A stretch of DNA of 10,299 nt from Nitrososphaerales archaeon TH526 (lineage in GTDB: Archaea > Thermoproteota > Nitrososphaeria > Nitrososphaerales > Nitrososphaeraceae), in NCBI GenBank assembly GCA_014523665.1, contig JAATVR010000533.1:1-10299 (forward strand), read 5' to 3'. The number at the start of each line of letters is the position of its first letter. Position 1 is the first letter of the stretch. The notes below the pieces were generated by a model that saw only the letters and a list, made by a program, of their open reading frames with translations, was not told where the DNA came from and searched no databases. Positions 1-6,141 of this stretch are shown one piece after another. Made by a program: the position numbers and the translations under genes.

Positions 1-143
1 AAGTAGAAGATGCAATGCAAGCGATACAACAAAATGACTCGTCTGGGGCTATGAGGTCTTTGGAGGAATTGCAGTATGACTTGTCAAACATACAAGGCAA
101 TGTAACAAATCTTCAATTCGCGGTAGCCTCACAACCTCCTTAA
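1..143 (+). CDS. C-terminal part of a truncated hypothetical protein
   Basis: An open frame (codons from base 3) enters from the left edge and ends at TAA 141-143, giving 46 residues. The sequence is polar and helical, with segments such as DAMQAIQQNDSSGAMRSLEEL and a tail ending VASQPP. The pattern of Q/N/D-rich helices resembles small exported helical proteins of Nitrososphaerales, but this is recognition from memory and the N-terminus, where a signal peptide would be, lies outside the window. No catalytic motif is visible. The codon pattern and clean stop make a real gene likely; the function is unknown. Confidence 0.55.
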   Translation, partial: VEDAMQAIQQNDSSGAMRSLEELQYDLSNIQGNVTNLQFAVASQPP

Positions 144-176
144 TGTGGTTATTATAGTTACCAATTGAACAAAAAG

Positions 177-320
177 TTAATTGCTATCACAGCCACAGCC
201 GTCTTTATCATAGTTAAGTTTTTTGATATTATGTTTACTCACACATTCCTCGCACAAGCTTTCATTCACAGAGATTTTCTTTTTACATAGCAGACATGAC
301 CGATATGTGTTGATGATCAA
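177..320 (-). CDS. Small zinc-ribbon protein (start uncertain)
   Basis: A minus-strand frame ending at TAA 177-179 encodes a short cysteine-rich protein. It has a C-x2-C-x10-C-x2-C zinc-ribbon pattern (SCLLCKK then SLCEECVSK) and ends in a second cysteine pair, DGCGCDSN. No ATG lies in this frame. The coordinates use a TTG start (318-320), giving 47 residues, but the frame is open to base 395, where a basic stretch (SRKIKFRFERESLRKSEKTL) continues it. A TATA-like stretch (about 402-415, minus strand) lies upstream, and an ATG at 392-394 opens an overlapping frame that stops after 18 codons, so a frameshift is possible. The regular cysteine spacing argues against chance. The function could be metal or nucleic-acid binding; I cannot tell. 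Confidence 0.45.
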   Translation of the reverse strand: MIINTYRSCLLCKKKISVNESLCEECVSKHNIKKLNYDKDGCGCDSN

Positions 321-698
321 GGTCTTTTCGCTTTTTCTCAGAGATTCTCGCTCAAATCGGAACTTAATTTTTCTCGATGAATGTGTTTGGACATCCTAGA
401 CGAATATATATAAAAATCATTGTGTGATCTATGTATGTCCTCTCCATCATTGAAAGTTAGTGATATAATGACCAAAAAACTGGACACTTACATTCACAAT
501 TGAGATTATACGCCAGGATCGTAATAGCAACGAGAAGAACAGAATCACTAAAGCTCTTTAATCATTCTGTGGTTAAGAGACCTGACAATAAATGATTATA
601 ATTGGGTTCAGTAGTTCTTGATAATAAGCTTATCGAATAACTCTGCAAACCTTTTAAATTCCTAAATTAAAATCTGTACAATATTATGTTATACTAAC

Positions 699-776
699 AT
701 GACATTTGGAATGAAAAGGCGGAAACATGCAGAGATTACTCTTAACCTTATAGAATTCTCTATTTCTCGCTTCTAA
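699..776 (+). other. 25-codon ORF, possible remnant of a small DNA-binding protein
   Basis: ATG 699 opens 25 codons ending at TAA 774-776. The product starts MTFGMKRRKHAEITLNLIEF, which faintly resembles the first helix of short archaeal winged-helix regulators (a basic start followed by an xEI(I/T)xxL pattern) but stops at once. It may be a decayed 5' end or chance. The remainder of 396-787 holds no other supportable gene; it is AT-rich. Confidence 0.15.
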
Positions 777-787
777 CACATTTTTTA

Positions 788-1105
788 TTATCTAGCAAAC
801 TTTGAGAGCTGCTTTGCTATGTCAATTATACCATCGACATCTTTGCCAACTGGCAGAAAATTAAGGGACATTATTATATGATCTATTCCCATATCTTTGA
901 TTCTCTTAATATCATTACTTATCTGATCAATTGTTCCTGTTAATGGATATCTTTTGCTTTCCTCAATTGTTGTTTGGCTTTTTGGATCAGCTAAGTTAGG
1001 AAATGTTAGAAGAATTATTTTAAAGTTATTTGGATTTTTGTTTGCTTTCTTGGCGTTGTCATTTAGGATCGACAAATATCGATCCTTTATTCGGTTAATG
1101 TCGTA
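788..1105 (-). pseudogene. C-terminal remnant of an LLM-class (luciferase-like) oxidoreductase
   Basis: Reading leftwards to TAA 788-790, the last ~105 residues look like the end of a luciferase-like flavin- or F420-dependent oxidoreductase. They include an ILNDNAKKANKNP helix, a strand IILLTFPN, then YPLTGTIDQISNDIKRIK followed by MGIDHIIMSLNF, the usual "G(T/S)xxQ(I/V)xxDIxRxxxxGxDHxI" end of this family. A full member is about 300 residues or more, so roughly the N-terminal two-thirds is missing. The same frame stays open to base 1471, but beyond about 1105 it is antisense to the plus-strand gene and shows no family resemblance. I infer a recombination junction near 1090-1110. The remnant lacks the flavin/F420-binding N-terminal part and is unlikely to work. 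Confidence 0.75.
1065..1086. repeat. Perfect 8-bp inverted repeat at the LLM remnant / 289-aa gene junction
   Basis: AGGATCGA (1065-1072) and TCGATCCT (1079-1086) are perfect reverse complements around a 6-nt loop. The pair lies 12 bp before the ATG at 1098, inside the last recognisable LLM codons. It could be a recombination footprint, an operator or chance. Confidence 0.5.
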
Positions 1106-1967
1106 CTTACATGGTGGAGAGGAGCAGTTACTTGACCAGATTGTGAGTGAAAGGCCTATACTAACGACTAGTTCTATCTCCCCAGTTAGTTTAGACCCAA
1201 GCTCAGACTCAGAAATAGCGAAAATCCACAACAAAACCATTGAACTATTCGTTGACACCATGCTGGATCTTATGGCGTCAGTTGCCGCCAAGCGGTATAT
1301 CCTTCGCTTGCTCGTTGAATCGAAGACATATCCAGGACCGCTAGCATACGTTATGATGATTAACCTAGTTGAGGGTGAAAAAATAGAACGTGAACTTTGG
1401 AAATCAGTTGAGGATGATAGAATGCAAAGAAGCTTGGTAGAATGGTTATTAATAGTCAGAAAGGCGGACAAAAGTTCTGCATCTGCAGCTTCAAGAAAGT
1501 ATTTTGCTTATTCATCGGATGGCAAACGACTTCATCTGAACACTAGACACATCGAAGAAAAGCTGCAGAAAGTCAACGAGTTTTGGGATAGATTTTCAAA
1601 CACTTATGACAAATATCTTAGAGCTCAACATATTCTTATGGATATCATTTGCGAAGATCAGGATATGGATCTTTATTCTGAGTATCAAAAATCGATGGAA
1701 CGCATTAAGAATCAAATAAAAGAGCCGTGGAAACAGAAAAATAAAGATAAAACAGTACAGGAAAAATCAACAATAAGGTACAAAACCTTCCATTACTTTA
1801 GCATTCGGCATCCCTTTGATCCTCAACTCTATGCGATACAGAAAGAGCGCTACATGCTGGATCCAAAAGCCTATCCAAAACCAACGGGCATAGTAGAACA
1901 CAAATTACACAAATCTAATGTGCCCAGATCTGTAATAGAAGACCTGGAAAAAGAAGATAGAAGTTGA
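1098..1967 (+). CDS. Hypothetical protein, 289 residues, probably element-borne
   Basis: Not recognised. The frame is open from 954, but its first 48 codons are antisense to the LLM remnant, so the ATG at 1098 (protein starting MSYLHGGEEQLLDQIVSERP) is the better start. No clear TATA box or ribosome site marks it, and the true 5' end may have been lost at the junction. The protein is soluble and largely helical. A charged, likely coiled-coil stretch (about residues 150-215, with EEKLQKVNEFWDRF and YQKSMERIKNQIKEPW) is followed by a basic linker and an aromatic, proline-rich end (RYKTFHYFSIRHPFDP, then DPKAYPKPTG). There is one cysteine (CEDQD) and no signal peptide or metal site. It converges on the integrase remnant 47 bp downstream, so it may be cargo of that element. 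Its length and non-repetitive composition support a real gene. Confidence 0.6.
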   Translation: MSYLHGGEEQLLDQIVSERPILTTSSISPVSLDPSSDSEIAKIHNKTIELFVDTMLDLMASVAAKRYILRLLVESKTYPGPLAYVMMINLVEGEKIERELWKSVEDDRMQRSLVEWLLIVRKADKSSASAASRKYFAYSSDGKRLHLNTRHIEEKLQKVNEFWDRFSNTYDKYLRAQHILMDIICEDQDMDLYSEYQKSMERIKNQIKEPWKQKNKDKTVQEKSTIRYKTFHYFSIRHPFDPQLYAIQKERYMLDPKAYPKPTGIVEHKLHKSNVPRSVIEDLEKEDRS

Positions 1968-2014
1968 CCTAGGATATGTCCTTCTCCTCTGCTCGGTATT
2001 AAGTCACAGAGCAA

Positions 2015-2806
2015 CTACTTATTACGGTTCACTTTAAGCATACCACTTGAAAAGAATGATTTTGCCATTACATTAACCTGTTGCTGATCGGTTATTTTTC
2101 CAAGACCTGTAATTAACTGCTGAAGCATCTGTTGTGTATTATTTAATTGTGCTTCAACTTCTGCTAATCTATCTTGTTTATTCTTTTCTGATTCTAATGT
2201 TTCGTCATATGCATCATATGTCAATACCATCCTGCATTTAGCGCAGAACTTCGCATCTGGTTTATTGGGTTCATTACAGTTAGGACATTGTTTTGATCTC
2301 ATGGCAGTTGATCCTTTTTGATCTTTGGTTATTATCCCATATGCCTCAAGTATGCTCTCACTAGATTCGTTCCCAAAATAATGTAAGTATTTCAGATGCA
2401 TTTGAGATCTAGGCGACCATCCTGCATGCTGCCTAAGTACATGTTCTTTCAAGAACAATGATTTATCTGTCAAAGCTGAGTGTCTTCTTATATATGGATT
2501 CCACGGCTTTCTTAACAGCTTTCTAATCCTCTCTTTATCCTTTAACGGAACGTTATCAGAATTCTTTAAGAGTTTGGGAAACAGATTCTTTTTGCAGCTG
2601 TCATAGATTGCGTAAAGAGTGATAACACTGATTTGTCTTCCAAGACTCTTCCTTTTTCCAAATAATGTAAAAATATATGCAGTGACATTTAACAAAAAGA
2701 TTACTTTAGAAGCAACATTTGTAGGTAAGGATATAATAAATCGGAAGATTAGAATTGAAATCCAAGACGCTATCGACCAAAAATATAGATATAATGGAGA
2801 TATCAT
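2015..2806 (-). pseudogene. Tyrosine recombinase (integrase), 5'-truncated, with C-terminal zinc ribbon
   Basis: Numbered in the 263-codon open frame, residues from about 50 on match the catalytic tail of a tyrosine integrase. They contain KPWNPYIRRHSALT (the HxxR-equivalent Arg/His, about 107-110), LRQHAGWS (about 124-131, second His) and MHLKYLHYFGNES (about 136-148) with the candidate nucleophile Tyr140 or Tyr143. A zinc ribbon CPNC-x10-CAKC follows (Cys174, 177, 188, 191), then a glutamine-rich coiled coil. This layout is what I know from thaumarchaeal integrases. The first catalytic Arg and the arm and core-binding domains are absent. Residues 1-50 are a hydrophobic AT-rich stretch with no family resemblance, so real homology ends near 2660. 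It could cleave DNA only if complemented. It marks an integrated element whose other end is not identified. Confidence 0.8.
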
Positions 2807-2942
2807 ATGACTTCATGTTCTATCTTACCTTTTCTTGAATCCTCTATTGCACGTCAAAATTGGATCTAATGTACTTTTATATTTCTACAACGTAAATCGA
2901 AAGTTTCTAATGCAGCCCATGTGAATATATGGGTTAAGAACA

Positions 2943-3357
2943 GTGACCTTCAAAGATCTGAAGAAAAGAGTTAGCTTAGAAACTACAACCCAGCAGCAAT
3001 CCAGGATAACTGAGAAACTGCATAATAAACCGTTTTGGATTTAGAAGATTGAAGAGCATAAGCAAGAAGACATTAGAACAAACGGAGATTGCTGCTTTAA
3101 CCACATCATTGGTTTACCTACGAAAGAGGAAAAAGCAATCTTTGATTATGAAAAAATATTGTACGATTCTATTTTAGTTAATGATGTTTCAAACCATAGC
3201 TTCAAGCACAAACATCTATGGGTAAAGAAGGCAACTGGATTAGGAGTCACTGAATTCTTCTTAAGGTTGATGGCATGGCTATGCTTACGAAATGAGGATT
3301 ACCAAAATAGCCAGATGTGCATAGTCACGGGCCCTAACATAGACATTGCGATCAACC
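2943..3357 (+). pseudogene. Terminase large subunit-like remnant A (N-terminal ATPase part)
   Basis: From GTG 2943 the frame reads VTFKDLKKRVSLETTTQQQ, then LHNKPFWI, an in-frame TAG (3042-3044), and continues without frameshift: EEHKQEDIRTNGDCCFNHII, FDYEKILYDSIL, HKHLWVKKATGLGVTEF, MAWLCLRNEDYQNSQMCIV and GPNIDIAINL. KKATGLGVT is a Walker-A-like loop of the packaging ATPase, identical in those nine residues to copy G except for a conservative neighbour. Homology stops at about 3357, before Walker B and the whole nuclease domain. With a nonsense codon and no 3' half it is a pseudogene. It is the only fragment on the plus strand and the only one showing the family's N-terminal ~70 residues. 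The GTG is chosen because an in-frame TGA (2922-2924) closes the frame upstream. Confidence 0.85.
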
Positions 3358-3372
3358 TCTTTCATTTGTCTA

Positions 3373-3531
3373 CTTGTTATCAAACGAAACTTTAAGATCT
3401 TCAAATAATCGTTTAGTTCTTTTTATGAATCAGATAGCAAGTTCTATTCTAGGGCCAATAGCAAAACATATTTGCTCCCTTCTTAATGAGTCGCCTCTTA
3501 CACACAGCCACGCGATAAAGCGCAAGACAAG
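3373..3531 (-). pseudogene. Terminase large subunit-like remnant B (central ATPase segment, inverted)
   Basis: Reading leftwards from about 3531, one frame gives LRFIAWLCVRGDS, then EQICFAIGPRIELAI, a TGA stop, and FIKRTKRLFEDLKVSFDNK, ending at TAG 3370-3372. This aligns with LRYMAWLCFSRN, SQMCIVTGPRIELAI and DRMKGLFK of copy G, so it is the segment just after Walker A. It runs opposite to fragment A and meets it tail to tail, within about 15 bp. The in-frame stop and lack of flanking domains make it dead. To the right of 3531 the expected Walker A is not recognisable; either it is degenerate or the fragment ends there. It is more diverged from G than A or C, so it may be older or from a sister subfamily. 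Confidence 0.7.
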
Positions 3532-3901
3532 GGTGGATTGAATAGCGATAACTACCTAATACATAGACAAATTGGTCGACTAACTTCATTCGCTCTAATA
3601 GTGGGGAATCCTACAAGTAGTCCCATAGATATGGTCTTTTTCATAGTATTCACTCTTTGTGAAAAACTGACTAAGTTATTCTCTGAAATTTTCTACCAAT
3701 TCGTTTTAAGCCTTGTTAGCAAGGCCAGAGGTTGCGATCATCAACCAGGGCCAGACCCAGCGCAAGATCGCCTGAAGCACTAATATCTCAAATAATGCAG
3801 ATCCTAGATTCGCCAAACCCGTACCAGGGCAAATAACACCTAATAAGTCATCCGTTCTTAGAAACGGCAATTTTAAAACCCATGACTTTCGTACGCCGAC
3901 G
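3532..3901 (+). other. Gene-poor stretch with a possible decayed coding segment
   Basis: No intact gene is supported. A plus-strand frame in 3716-3860 reads LLARPEVAIINQGQTQRKIA, a TGA, then STNISNNADPRFAKPVPGQ. Its codons are GC-richer than the surroundings and like those of the 3902 gene, and the Q/N-rich pattern recalls low-complexity exported thaumarchaeal proteins. It has no start and at least one stop, so at best it is debris. The last 30 bp hold the 3902 promoter. Confidence 0.25.
3870..3878 (+). promoter_or_regulatory. TATA-like box for the 3902 gene
   Basis: TTTTAAAA at about 3871-3878 is centred about 28 nt before the ATG at 3902. That is the archaeal TATA-to-start distance, so the mRNA would begin at or next to the start codon (leaderless). 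No Shine-Dalgarno sequence is seen. Confidence 0.5.
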
Positions 3902-4477
3902 ATGAGTTCCAAGGAAACGAAGAGCCAGAGTAGGTTATATCTGACAGCCCTACTAATGCTGGCAGCGACAGCACTGCTGTCAACAGTTACAACGGCTGGC
4001 AACAACGTGTTTGCCCAAGACGATAGCGAGGAAAACAGCAATGGCAACAGCGATAATGTAGTGGACAATGGCAACGCTGGAGAAGGAGGTAACGGCGATA
4101 CACAACCGGATAGAGTAGGGTCACACGACAAACAGACATCTGGCGAAGGTGCAAATCCAGGCGGGACAGTCACAGACGAAACTATTCCATGTGAAAACAG
4201 AGATAACCAGGAGGGATGCGTCGGTGAAGCGTCTGATGATACAGTAACAGCAAACTGCTTTGGCAAAGTAATCAGCCATGAAGCACAGGAACACAAGGAA
4301 GATCCAGATGAGGGTACGCTAGGCGAACACAGCAGAGATCCAGTGCCAGGCGATGAGGATAATGAAACGCCACGCCAGGGAATAGGCAACCAGGATCAGG
4401 GACATCCAGCGGCTCACGGAGCATTCAACAGCCAGTTTGAAGAGGAAGACGCTGACAACGTAGAAGAAAACTGCTAG
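3902..4477 (+). CDS. Secreted acidic low-complexity protein, four cysteines
   Basis: The 191-residue product starts with a basic n-region (MSSKETKSQSRLY) and a hydrophobic core (LTALLMLAATALLSTVTTA), with likely cleavage after VFA at about residues 38-39 (NNVFAQ). The mature part is highly acidic and rich in N, D, E and G (SEENSNGNSDN, then a G/D/N stretch to residue ~95). A more ordered C-terminal half has Cys97, 106, 119 and 191 and the segments TANCFGKVISHEAQ, GTLGEHSRDPVPG and PRQGIGNQDQGHPAAHG. Four cysteines allow two disulfides outside the cell. I recognise the general type (exported, VFAQ signal, CFGxVxSxEAQ segment) as common in Nitrososphaera but know no function. A sampled 60-bp stretch is 50% G+C against 33% in part of the epimerase gene, so it may have a different origin from its neighbours. 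The start is set by the promoter position. Confidence 0.8.
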   Translation: MSSKETKSQSRLYLTALLMLAATALLSTVTTAGNNVFAQDDSEENSNGNSDNVVDNGNAGEGGNGDTQPDRVGSHDKQTSGEGANPGGTVTDETIPCENRDNQEGCVGEASDDTVTANCFGKVISHEAQEHKEDPDEGTLGEHSRDPVPGDEDNETPRQGIGNQDQGHPAAHGAFNSQFEEEDADNVEENC

Positions 4478-4593
4478 ACGACCAGAAAGAGGGTTGTCCT
4501 AAACGGGCGCCCATCTCTTTTCTTAATGTAAATACACTAAATGATGAACAAATATCTACATTTCTAGAAACTACGTATTAAAAACTGCTCTTA

Positions 4594-5013
4594 TCAAGGA
4601 TTGCAATTTGGAAATTCATAGTTGCATAGCGATAGTCTTAGACTATCCAGTAAGTCATTATGGGATGATTGTTGTTTATCGAGTTTCCATTCATCTGACA
4701 CTATCGCAGTCCTTAGTGATACGATGAGATTGTGCAAGGTTGGGTTTATCTTAATGAATCTCTTAGACATTAACGTATAAGTCCACTGCAGCATCTCCCT
4801 ATGTCTCTTCTGGAAGTTAACGGGTATTATCTGCCAGCTGCTATTACGGAACGCCCAGATCTGCTCTTCAGTTAATCTATGATAATCTTGATATTCTCCT
4901 ATCCTGCGTTTCAGCTCTCGGATGACTTCGGGATTAGCCCCATCCACGTATAAACGAGTACAGTGGTGCCTCTGCTTTAGTTGCATAATGTGATTGATGA
5001 TCTCATTCAGTAA
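4594..5013 (-). pseudogene. Terminase large subunit-like remnant C (nuclease domain, 5'-truncated)
   Basis: This encodes the last ~140 residues of the terminase family, closely matching copy G. It has IINHIMQLKQRHH, RLYVDGANPEVIRELKRRIG, EEQIWAFRNSSWQIIPVNF, QKRHREMLQWTYTLMSKRF, LIVSLRTAIVSDEWKLDKQQ and a NDLLDSLRLSLCNYEFPNCN end at TGA 4594-4596. YVDGAN and the final DLLDS supply the second and third acidic positions of the RNase H-like nuclease. The first (GIDVAW in G) and the ATPase are missing. The frame from ATG 4984-4986 is intact, but homology extends upstream to about 5013 without an earlier start, so this is a truncation and not a complete gene. Whether a short product is made is unknown. 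The break coincides with a 14-bp direct repeat. Confidence 0.85.
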
Positions 5014-5027
5014 TGCATAATGTGATT
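4982..5027. repeat. 14-bp direct repeat at the breakpoint of remnant C
   Basis: TGCATAATGTGATT occurs at 4982-4995, inside terminase codons for NHIM, and again at 5014-5027, just after homology to copy G ends. The period is 32 bp. It fits slippage, a short duplication or an insertion/excision footprint at the truncation point. Confidence 0.7.
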
Positions 5028-5058
5028 TGTGAATAGTAATTCATTTTTTAAGTCCATA

Positions 5059-5069
5059 GTATTTTTAAG
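5059..5069 (+). promoter_or_regulatory. TATA-like box for the 5096 gene
   Basis: GTATTTTTAAG at 5059-5069 is centred about 32 nt before ATG 5096, placing the transcript start a few bases before the start codon. A second AT-rich run (5043-5052) lies farther upstream. Confidence 0.4.
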
Positions 5070-5095
5070 AGAAATCGGTCAAGTACAGATGAAAA

Positions 5096-5332
5096 ATGAA
5101 TGTTGAGGAAGCCAAGATATTGTTGAAGGATAGGGGAGTATCCATTATGAATATGCCTCATGGCTATGTGCTAACGGTATCCAGAAGGGAAGGCAGTCCA
5201 TCACGCCGTATCGAAATGGATGAAATGGAGGCGATCCTATCATTAGGCGAGTTTAGACTACTTGCTGTTGAGGACACGGTTGGAGACATCCTTATCGAAG
5301 TTCATCAAGTCTCTTACACCAGATCAGATTAA
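5096..5332 (+). CDS. Small hypothetical protein, 78 residues
   Basis: Not recognised. The product begins MNVEEAKILLKDRGVSIMNM and reads like a small alpha/beta protein: an amphipathic helix, a strand (GYVLTVSRREG), a basic loop (SPSRRIEMDEMEAILS) and further strands (FRLLAVEDTVGDILIEVHQ). It has no signal peptide, cysteine or metal site. The alternating hydrophobic pattern, sensible codon use and properly placed TATA-like box favour a real cytosolic protein. It lies between the broken end of terminase remnant C (83 bp to the left) and the 3' end of remnant D (96 bp to the right), reading divergently from C. The balance of strands and short length would suit a small regulator or antitoxin-like protein, but that is a guess. 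Confidence 0.6.
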   Translation: MNVEEAKILLKDRGVSIMNMPHGYVLTVSRREGSPSRRIEMDEMEAILSLGEFRLLAVEDTVGDILIEVHQVSYTRSD

Positions 5333-5427
5333 CCAACTTTGTAGAGAAGGCAAGGTTAACAGTATACGATCTTGGACATGACCGTTGCGAGGTTGGACAA
5401 ACGTTATCTGTCCTTCTAAGGCAGTTA

Positions 5428-5644
5428 TCAAGCATTGCACTTTGGAAGTTCATAGTTCATAAGTGCAAGCCTCAACGAATCTAATAGATCGTCATGCGAT
5501 CTAGGTATGATCTGCATGTCTCCTGTCCGCATTAGCCAGAGCTGCTCTTCTGTGTAGCAATGATAGTTCTCGAACTCATCTATTCTTCTCTTTAACTCTC
5601 TAATTGATTTTTGGATTCGCACCTTTTAAGTACAGCTTTGTGAT
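5428..5644 (-). pseudogene. Terminase large subunit-like remnant D (internal deletion and frameshift)
   Basis: The 3' end matches the terminase tail (HDDLLDSLRLALMNYELPKCN, with stop TGA at 5428-5430). Upstream come SIRELKRRIDEFENYH and EEQLWLMRTGDMQIIP, which match IRELKARIGEYHDYY and EDQIWALRSSNSWQIIP of copy G. Between QIIP and the HDD end, about 51 residues present in G and C (from VNFQKRHREM to KLDKQQT) are missing, leaving a clean in-frame join. Farther upstream ITKLYLKGANPK continues the homology in another frame up to about 5644, so an indel of one base (or two) has broken the frame near 5603-5613. An in-frame GTG/ATG-like start for the rest is not convincing. The catalytic YVDGAN is altered to YLKGAN, losing an acidic residue. 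Confidence 0.8.
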
Positions 5645-5693
5645 AAAACTGTTGCCAATCAGGTACAGCTATCTTGCAAGAATGGGAAGACAA

Positions 5694-5704
5694 CATTAAA
5701 AAAT
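5694..5704 (+). promoter_or_regulatory. TATA-like box for the 5726 gene
   Basis: CATTAAAAAAT, at about 5694-5704, is centred 27 nt before GTG 5726. This spacing supports GTG 5726 over the upstream TTG at 5714 as the start of a leaderless message. Confidence 0.4.
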
Positions 5705-5725
5705 AGGAAGTCTTTGCATGATGGT

Positions 5726-6115
5726 GTGAAAGGAGTATATCTATATCCTGCATATATGATTTTTACCTGTAGTATTGTTATTGCGTCCATTTTGGTCTTT
5801 GCCCACTTTAATGATGTGGTCGCTCAAGAATCTTCATATATAGTAACAGAGTCCGTCCAGGTGAATCCTAACAGCAATGCAACTGCAAAAGCATTATGTG
5901 AGAACGGGGATGGTCTAGTATCAGCAGGATATTCAATCAGTGGATTTACATCGGTACAGTCAGCATCTGATACGATGCTATACGTAAATCAGCCCATTCG
6001 CGAGAAAAATACCACTGCCATATTTGAAGGATGGGAGACAGGTTTACTAAATAATGGTAATGTAACTGTAACAATAACTGCGCAAGGACTCTGTTTAGAT
6101 CTTACTCCAGGATAG
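5726..6115 (+). CDS. Secreted two-cysteine beta-rich protein, 129 residues
   Basis: The protein has an N-terminal hydrophobic segment (about residues 8-27, PAYMIFTCSIVIASILVF) and a likely signal cleavage at VVA-Q (about 33/34). The mature part is strand-rich: SVQVNPNSNATAKALCENGD, GLVSAGYSISGF, MLYVNQPI, then NNGNVTVTITAQGLCLDL. Cys58 and Cys123 bracket the domain and could form one disulfide. The order "polar strand, ATAxxxC, G..LVSAGY, then NVTVTITAxGLC" resembles a small extracellular beta-sandwich seen in many secreted archaeal and actinobacterial proteins (from memory). There are four N-x-S/T sequons (NSN aside), for example NAT, NTT and NVT. GTG 5726 is chosen because of the TATA spacing; TTG 5714 and ATG 5756 are alternatives. 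It starts 80 bp from the broken end of terminase remnant D and converges on the epimerase gene 26 bp downstream. The role is unknown, probably at the cell surface. Confidence 0.7.
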   Translation: MKGVYLYPAYMIFTCSIVIASILVFAHFNDVVAQESSYIVTESVQVNPNSNATAKALCENGDGLVSAGYSISGFTSVQSASDTMLYVNQPIREKNTTAIFEGWETGLLNNGNVTVTITAQGLCLDLTPG

Positions 6116-6141
6116 ATATTGTTATATCCTTCTTCTATATG

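Noticed and set aside
954..1097. N-terminal extension of the 289-residue gene to the ATG at 954
   Set aside because: These 48 codons are antisense to the recognisable LLM oxidoreductase tail and give an implausible hydrophobic N-terminus.
3425..3541. 38-codon plus-strand ORF after terminase fragment A
   Set aside because: It is antisense to fragment B, which aligns with the terminase family; the plus-strand product resembles nothing.
3706..4389. Long minus-strand open frame (227 codons) over the acidic secreted gene
   Set aside because: It is antisense to the 3902 gene, is full of Ser/Leu/Pro runs produced by its GC-rich codons, and has no signal, promoter or motif. The plus-strand frame has a signal peptide and a TATA-like box.
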